From Prosopocoilus inquinatus (Eukaryota; Arthropoda; Insecta; Coleoptera; Lucanidae): DNA of 64,000 nt. Position 1 is the stretch's first letter, and the number at the start of each line of letters is the position of its first letter. The notes below the pieces were generated by a model. It was not told where the DNA came from. It did no database searches and worked only from the letters and a program-made list of their open reading frames with translations. Shown here piece by piece: positions 57,481 to 64,000 of this stretch. The position numbers and the translations under genes were made by a program. The DNA lies in the NCBI GenBank assembly GCA_036172665.1, contig CM069880.1, forward strand, positions 5,954,501-6,018,500, in the 5' to 3' direction.

Positions 57481-58615
57481 AGTCGTCAATTTTCTGGAAG
57501 AATTTCAATCATTCACTGACGACTACTCCCCTGTCGTCAGTTGTTGATGCTGGCCCTCCACCACATTGTTTTCTTCGGACAGACTTCATGACTTGGTTCA
57601 CGTGTTGTCCCAAGGGCGTGATTTCAGTTGCAAGGCACTCTAGGCTGCTCAGTACACTGGACTACCAGTAGCTCACTGAGCCCTTCAAAGCATCTGAAGT
57701 ACACCGGACCGCTCAAATAATTGCAGTACACTAGACTCTCGGCAGCACACTGGACTGCTCAAAACAATTAGATTGTAAGCAGCATCCCGGAGCGCTCCAC
57801 TTGGCTAGGGTATTCATTAGGCTCCCAGCTCTAACACCTTGCAGAATACCGAAGGAGGTGTTCAGTGGCAACAATTCCATTGAACCGCCTTCGGTCTGTA
57901 GAGAAGGATACTAGTTTGAAACGGCCTTTATCCAATACATCAAGATTTTGAAACCAATGTATTTGAGAACAAGTTATCCGCTGGGGTATCCTCGAATCAG
58001 CTTCGCCCGTACTACATATACTACAACCCCTACATTAAATTACGTAATCGTATGATTACAATCATATCTCTCTTTCATCTTTTTAGCGACATCACATGAG
58101 TCCATTAGAATCAAAACCATCCATTTTTCAAAATTTTTCAGGAGACCCAAACAAACAACAAAATGTAAATTCCAAAGAGAGTACCGATATTTCTCAAAGT
58201 AGTATCAATAAATGTCCTAAAATGGCACACTGTTTTGGTGCAAAGGTCATTTCTTTACGCCCCTTACATTTCAGAAATTTTCAATTTTATTTTGGATTTA
58301 GCAGGTTTTGATTCAAAGTCCACGAAATATTACCCAAATTCCTCATTTCCCGCTATTTTTAGGCGCATTTTCCGAGTAAGGCTTGTTAATTTCACTGAAA
58401 TTATTATTATTATTATAGTTATATTATAAAAAAATCTTGATCGACTCCCGTCATTTCTGTTCAAAGGCGCGGTGTCATGAATGGTGTCACTACATCATGT
58501 ATTGTGTATTAAATTAAATTAAATTTTGTGCGCGATACTGGAGTCTGATGAGTCAGTGAAGTGGGAGGTAAATTAAGCGCGTTTCAAGAATATCCGCCGA
58601 ACTATAATTATTATA

Positions 58616-58751
58616 CAAAATTTCATTATGCTTTGACAGCAAGCATGGCCGCCTTGCATAGGGTGATTTATTATGTAGCAAACCCGCTTCAGTTTGTCAA
58701 TCCTTATGTACTTCAAACAGCGATCGTAGGATGTCGCCGTTTTAGCTAGTT
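58616..58751 (+). mobile_element. retrozyme-like element, copy C
   Basis: 136 bp, flanked by the perfect 13-bp duplication TATAATTATTATA (58603-58615 and 58752-58764). It contains the family segment 'gcaagcatggccgcc...ttattatgtagcaaac' and the constant 3' end (GCGATCGTAGGATGTCGCCG). The hammerhead-like part is missing through 5' truncation. Confidence 0.87.
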
Positions 58752-58764
58752 ATAATTATTATAT

Positions 58765-60690
58765 TCATTCATCGCACTAAAAATTGAATCATTTTGATAG
58801 AAATAGATAACGGATTTCATTAAAAAAACAAGAAATAAATTGTATTTTATTGTCCATAAAAGTATTTTCTTTGAAGTGAAAAGGGAAGGAATGAAACGCT
58901 GCAACGCGTGTTCTGACTGACACTACCACTAAATTTTGTAACAAAAATTGTATGAGCGCCTGCGCAATATGGGATAGTACATGAAGAACACGGAGATTTT
59001 TAATTTTGTTGTTGGAATCCACATCAATATAACCTTGTCTACGTTTAGGAATATCACTTAAATTAATAACTATTCATCTATTTAAAGTGTGCTATTTATA
59101 AAACCACAACTATGAAATTCAGTTATTTATTTCCACCTTCCTTATGTCACAGGTTATGTTCATAGGTAAACACGTGAAATTGCCGCCAATATTATGAAAA
59201 TCAAAAGCGCAATTGCACAGTAAGCTTCTGTGCGTTTTTTGAACAGAATTTATCAGTTTTTAGAACGTGTTTTAAATAATTTTGCGAATGTAAATTTTAT
59301 ACCAAATTTGAATACAAAATGCCTAAGACACCACGTAAAATTTTGTAACAATTTTTATCATGAAAATTTTGTACTAAATTTAGCATAGTGTCAGACGGCC
59401 TTAACATTAGTTTTTGAGGAATCTATCGTTTGTCTTATATACTACGACTAAATCTACGAACTATATTACATACATATACATACATACACTTACATTATAT
59501 GAATAAAAAGTGTATCCAATTTTTTTCTTTTGTAACTCAAAGTTACCGGTCTGTTTCTAGTTTTGCAGTCACAATAACGTACATACGCATACTTTGATTT
59601 CAGAATTAAAGTAATACTAATATTTATTTAAACATTTGATGTTGCAATATACTGGTATAAGAATAAAGAGCAAGATTACATTATTTTTAAGTAATTCATT
59701 TTTGATTGAGAATGTTAAGTGTATAAACGCTTGTTTACGTATTTGCAAAGATTATTGTACTTTGAAAGTATTCCAGTGTCGTACTGAATACACATTCGTT
59801 TCTATCAGTACGATCGTAAAAAAACAATCTCATCACGAACTTTATTTTCAAATAAATCCGTGTTTTCAGTTTAAGGCCAGGTACACATGACGTTCGATGT
59901 GTATACGACGAAGAAATGAGCACATACAGATTTACTCAGAATATGAAAGAAATAACTTAATCCAAAAACAATATCGATAAATCCAGGGTCTATACGCAGA
60001 AAAATATGCCACCCCGTTAAGAAAAATGCAGATATAAAATTTATCAGGACTGCAATACACTTTTTTTAAACAAATAACATTTATATTAATACGAAACTAC
60101 TTTTCCATTTATATTCTGTCTGGTTATAGATTAAAAACTTACAATTTTCATCGGACAAGAGTCAACAGTGCTATTATGTTAATACGGATGAACAGTAATT
60201 ATTGGGACTCTAGTTAATGTTGCACGTATAAAACATCGTAAAATAAATAGTATACCTAACTACGTAGTGCGAATGCTCAGACTAGTGGACGGTAATAATA
60301 GGCTTTGAATACGTTCTGTCACTAAAAACCTTGAAAGAACTCAATATTACAGGAATGTTTTCAAGTGTTCGATGTGAAAATTACATGAAGAAACGGTACC
60401 TTTGCTGAATGGTGTGTTATGAATAATAATTATCTGAACTAGAATGTGAAACTACTACGCAAAACTGTCATTACCGGGACAAGTTAAGAACTTTATTATT
60501 ACTCGCTTACACTATTAAACACTTGAGAGTTCAAATTTTTCGTTGCATCTTTTCGCATTTGCCTTTCTCGAATAAATTTATATTTCCTCATTTTTATGAC
60601 TATTAAAGTCGACCCGAAGTAGACAGCAGTCTTTATTTACTTTCTAGGTTCTAAAGTGGTGATATATTCCCTAGATAGCTTTCATTACAT
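58765..60690. other. no gene recognised
   Basis: AT-rich. 60110-60180 matches the complement of 44737-44800 (a shared phrase is 'ttgtccgatgaaaattg'), a small dispersed repeat. Otherwise no protein-like frames or repeat arms. Confidence 0.4.
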
Positions 60691-60693
60691 TAC

Positions 60694-60848
60694 CTTTGTT
60701 CCAACTGCTCGAAAAACCGTATAATACACAATCATGAGCGTGCGCATTACACAAAGGGTATGCGCAGTAAACAAAAGGACAAATAAATTGTTTACTGCGC
60801 ATGCTGATGATCGTACAATGTACGGTTTTTCGAGCAGTTGGAACAAAG
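60694..60848. repeat. 155-bp hairpin
   Basis: The left arm 'ctttgttccaactgctcgaa' is mirrored by 'cgagcagttggaacaaag'. Inner arms include 'tgcgcagtaaac' and its complement. Non-coding foldback. Confidence 0.85.
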
Positions 60849-61898
60849 CTGTTAACACTCACGCTTAGCGTAGATTTTGCTTGATTTTGAAATTAAAGTA
60901 AGTAAGTATAGAGAGCTGTAAGTAAGCATTTTTCTTACGTACTTCTTTTTCTTACATTTTCAGTAATAGTACCTACATTTCTTTCAAATCATAAACTTAA
61001 ATTAGTTTTAAACACAAGATTGTATTATCAACTTTATATTCTCTTTAAATTTGAAACCGCATAAATTCAAAAGACAATTGTTTCTATGGGAATAAATCAA
61101 AGCTTAAAGTTAGTCTAAGACTAAAATACCGGCCCTGAAGGCCCTATGCACCGATCACTTCAGCTCAGTTTAAATTTTTATGACGTTTATAATATGACAA
61201 ACTTCATAACACTGTGTCATTTACATTCCAAGTGACTCTATAAAATTAAGCCAGTGAGTACAGATCTTATACAGTGCTATTTTTAACTGTGATCATAGTG
61301 ATCATTTTACATGGTAAAAATTTATGCCTCGTGTTAACTCATGTTCTGCTCAAAATTTTAAACAAATTACAGTTGCGCTAATAATCAATTACACAATTTA
61401 TTACAAATTACACATTATACCAGAGAAAAGTTGTGTCATTAATTTAATTATTTTAATATGAAAAGTTGAACTTATTAATAATCAAATATTAATCGATATT
61501 AAGTATTAAAATAATGGGTACAGAAATAATTTCAGATAATTTAAATGGAAATCCTTATTTTTTATTGCAAGTTCTAAAAGGACATACTTTTCACGTACCT
61601 ACATCACTATAAAAAATTTAAAAATTCACGTAACTTTTTTGAAATAAACCGAGTTCCGACAGTAAAAGGAAAATTGTGTCTGCCTAATATTTTAATTACA
61701 TTAATTAATTTAAAATGAAACCAAATATAAAATTGTTTTCCATTCACTATTAGATATTGGTCTATCTAGTCGAAAAAGTGCATCTCCATGTCGTTTATCT
61801 CTTCCTTTTAGAGAATGATAAATTTTGCACTTTTCGTGATAAAGAGCGTTGATATGATAATCTTACATTAGGCGTTTACGATAATTTAAAAACGTAAG

Positions 61899-62029
61899 AG
61901 ACGTTTACGATAATTGGAGCGGTACGTACTGGTTAATTTATTCTCTCACTCTTACTTGCATTAAACGCATTCGTTCTATCTTACTTTTCTACCCCGATCC
62001 ATGTAGCGCTCTAATTATCGTAAACGCCT
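61899..62029. mobile_element. 131-bp TIR MITE, copy 2
   Basis: 'agacgtttacgataattgga' and 'ctaattatcgtaaacgcct' are the ends. The centre matches the copy at 17385-17517 ('ttcgttctatc', 'accccga'). An extra half-end (61870-61886, 'aggcgtttacgataatt') sits just upstream. Confidence 0.8.
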
Positions 62030-62431
62030 ATTGAGTATTTTTCATCTACTTGATTTTTTGTAGATACCATTTGTTTCCTTTTTTATTTTTATTTAAAAAA
62101 AAATTCTTGTAACCGTATATTGTAGCTCTACGTAAAAAATATAATCTTTTGAAATTCTAATAAAAAATTCCTTTTAAAAAGTTAAAATTATATTTATGTC
62201 TGAACAAGGGCGACGACCTGCGATATATAGTAAACCGTAATACCTACGGCTTTGGGGAAAAAAATTATAGTCAAAGTGACCAAGAGAAATTTAAAAATGA
62301 TATTTTTAAATATTTGAGTTGACCGTAAGAGAGCGCGATTAATGGGCTCAATAATAAAAATTAATTTTACTAACAAAATTCTCGGAATAAGGTATAAGGT
62401 TTTTCTGACGGTTGATTTTAGGTGTTTACAT

Positions 62432-62460
62432 ACATATACATATATATATATATATATACA
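62432..62460 (+). repeat. (CATA)n/(TA)n microsatellite
   Basis: 'catacatatacatatatata' grading into (TA)n. Slippage-prone simple repeat. Confidence 0.9.
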
Positions 62461-62843
62461 TCCCGCTATCATTTGGGCGTCTCTATATTGTCAATTAGCC
62501 ATCACTTGGGCGTCCCCCGTAATTGAGCGTCCGTATACGGACGCTCGATTGTATCCCATGCAAAAAAATTTTTGGGGACTCCTAGGACCTCTACCTGTCA
62601 TTTGGCAAAATTTTTCTGGACGGCCGAATGATGATCAAATGGAAACAGTCGTATATTTTTAGTTCCAGCGTATATCCACTGGTGGCGCTAGTATCATTTT
62701 CGTATATAGAACTGCAGATATACAACTTTCACTTAAGTGCAATAGAGCGTCCAGTAAATTTGTCAACACTGTAATCCTATTTAAATATGCTTCTGTGATT
62801 CCCGCTCGAAAAAAAATCGTAGTCTGTTAGGTTTGATAGATAA

Positions 62844-63047
62844 CATGGACGAGAGTGGTCATTATTTTCCTGAAGAATACGTAAGTAAAATTTACTTTTT
62901 ATAAAATATGTTACGTTACAACTGTACATGCTACGTAACATTTTTTAGTATGCTTTTACAGTCGCAAATTCCGCTAAAAAGAATGAAAGGTAATGGTGCA
63001 ATCCGTTATCACCGACATTACAAGTGTAATGAAAACGAGAAAAATGA
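62844..63047 (+). CDS. putative first exons of an unknown + strand gene (low confidence)
   Basis: An ATG at 62844 (MDESGHYFPEEY) runs straight into a GTAAGT donor at about 62880. Downstream, a pyrimidine-containing 'tatgcttttacag' acceptor at 62961 is followed by SQIPLKRMKGNGAIRYHRHY and KCNENEKNE, then GTATGT at 63048. The phase is compatible. No domain is recognised, and a similar arrangement could be chance. The following intron would hold the 63136-63884 foldback. Confidence 0.3.
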
Positions 63048-63135
63048 AGTATGTTTATTGGTTTATAGTATCAATAGCATGTTTTTAAACTAGGAATAAT
63101 AATTGCTTTAGGTTAATTGACACTGTATAGATTTA

Positions 63136-63884
63136 TACAGGGTAGGGCAAAAGTATGGAACCGAAAACTGTTTGACGTATCTATTTGAAATTTGGTATGT
63201 GACTCAGAGTCAATAGGACCTACATTACCGATTGTTTCAATTGTTTATCTGCTCTTGTTTCTGAGATCCAACGCCTACTTGGTTTTTCTTAAATAACAAC
63301 CTGCTGATTTTTTTCCTCTATTTAATAGTTCGTTTAATTCTTTACACGACCACATAAAAATATTTATCTATTGCATAAGAAAGTTTCTAGGAAATAATGT
63401 TTGAATGAAAAAGTGAGAAAAGATGGTTTACGCTGATATTTAGTATTTGTTTTCTTGTTTTTAAGGCAATTTTTATTAAATTTTTCTTTAGTTCTATCTT
63501 AAAAACAGCCCATAATCTTGTGGTTTTACAGTTTTTTTGTTAAAACTATATTTTTTGTCGAATATCAAACAATTAACCATTTTTCCTAACTTTTTCATTC
63601 AAATGTTTTTTTCTCGAAAATTTTCTTATGTAATTGATAATTATTTTTATATGGTCGTTTAGAAAATTAAACGAACTATTAAATAAAGGAAAAAAAAAGC
63701 AGGTTGTCATTTAAAAAAAATCAAGTAGGCGTTGGACCTCAGAAACAAGAGCCGATAGACAATTGAAATAAACTGATGATGTCTGAAATCTTATTGACCC
63801 TGAATCACACACCAAATTTTAAACAGATACCGCAAACAGTTTTCGAAATAATAAGCCGGTTCCATACTTTTGCCCTTCCCTGTA
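63136..63884. mobile_element. 749-bp foldback element
   Basis: Starts TACAGGGTAGGGCAAAAGTA and ends TACTTTTGCCCTTCCCTGTA. The arms are complementary through 'cttgtttctgag(a/g)tccaacgcctacttg' and its partner, pivoting near 63510. Non-coding. Confidence 0.88.
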
Positions 63885-63885
63885 T

Positions 63886-64000
63886 ACGGTCGTTTAGAAA
63901 TATCTCCCGATATTTTCAGGGTGATAGAACATCTAAAAATAAGGTCACCTTTTTATACAAAGTGAACAAAATAGAAATTGATAAATTTTATGTTTTAACA
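63886..64000. mobile_element. end of a 20351-type foldback, cut by the window edge
   Basis: 'cggtcgtttagaaatatctc', 'ccgatattttcaggg' and 'aataaggtcacctttt' match one arm of the family at 20351-20932. The rest lies outside the window. Confidence 0.65.

Noticed and set aside
57465..57671. 68-codon frame in GC-richer DNA
   Set aside because: No homology, and the surrounding phrases are repeated (cagtacactggact), pointing to repeat debris.
58538..58562. Hammerhead ribozyme from CTGATGAG
   Set aside because: Only the first core block is present. There is no GAAA at the right place and no stem II.
1..64000. CRISPR arrays, bacterial operons, rRNA
   Set aside because: The window is eukaryotic: introns, SINEs, LINEs and PLEs. 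The only short-period arrays are minisatellites and microsatellites.

Overview
This looks like nuclear DNA of an insect, probably a beetle. It is AT-rich, its genes are split by introns, and most of the window is transposon debris. The beetle placement is inferred from the overall character and was not computed. Two host genes can be read with confidence. On the + strand, 8241-11781 holds all six exons of the mitochondrial succinyl-CoA ligase alpha subunit (329 aa, every splice phase consistent). On the - strand, nine phase-consistent exons run from 54793 down to 11955. They encode a protein with a SMAD-like MH2 domain and a proline-rich tail, best matched to the insect Expansion/Rebuf family of chitin-deposition regulators. 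Its upstream exons were not found. The two genes converge: stop codons, poly(A) signals and presumed cleavage sites fall within about 175 bp (11781-11957). A possible third gene start on the + strand (62844-63047) is weak.

Layout: 1-8240 is intergenic, with two copies of a ~645-bp terminal-inverted-repeat (TIR) element, a 132-bp tandem duplication and two hAT-like MITEs. 8241-11957 holds the ligase gene, whose third intron contains two back-to-back giant hairpins, and the tail of the MH2 gene. 12047-18780 is an MH2-gene intron with TIR elements. 18781-23239 carries six coding exons plus two introns with foldback, copia and other repeats. 23240-28028 holds a hAT element split by a solo LTR, and a hAT element with a triplicated interior. 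28187-54636 is a 26.4-kb intron packed with decayed gypsy and copia fragments, two LINE insertions, a PIF/Harbinger fragment, tRNA-derived SINEs, several Penelope-like element (PLE) fragments with GIY-YIG endonuclease, and many long foldbacks. 54794-64000 holds an ~88-bp tandem array, small hairpins and a 749-bp foldback.

The most interesting signal is a small repeat family at 41968-42592, 45875-46259, 49303-49354 and 58616-58751. All four copies share one 3' end, are variably truncated at the 5' end, and sit in 12-14 bp target-site duplications. The longest copy is a tandem dimer (period 301 bp) containing a rod-shaped hairpin with a hammerhead-ribozyme-like core. That architecture resembles animal retrozymes, which are thought to be mobilised by PLEs, and PLE remnants lie nearby. 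A different hairpin element with a hammerhead-like motif (52117-52431) has the same kind of duplication.
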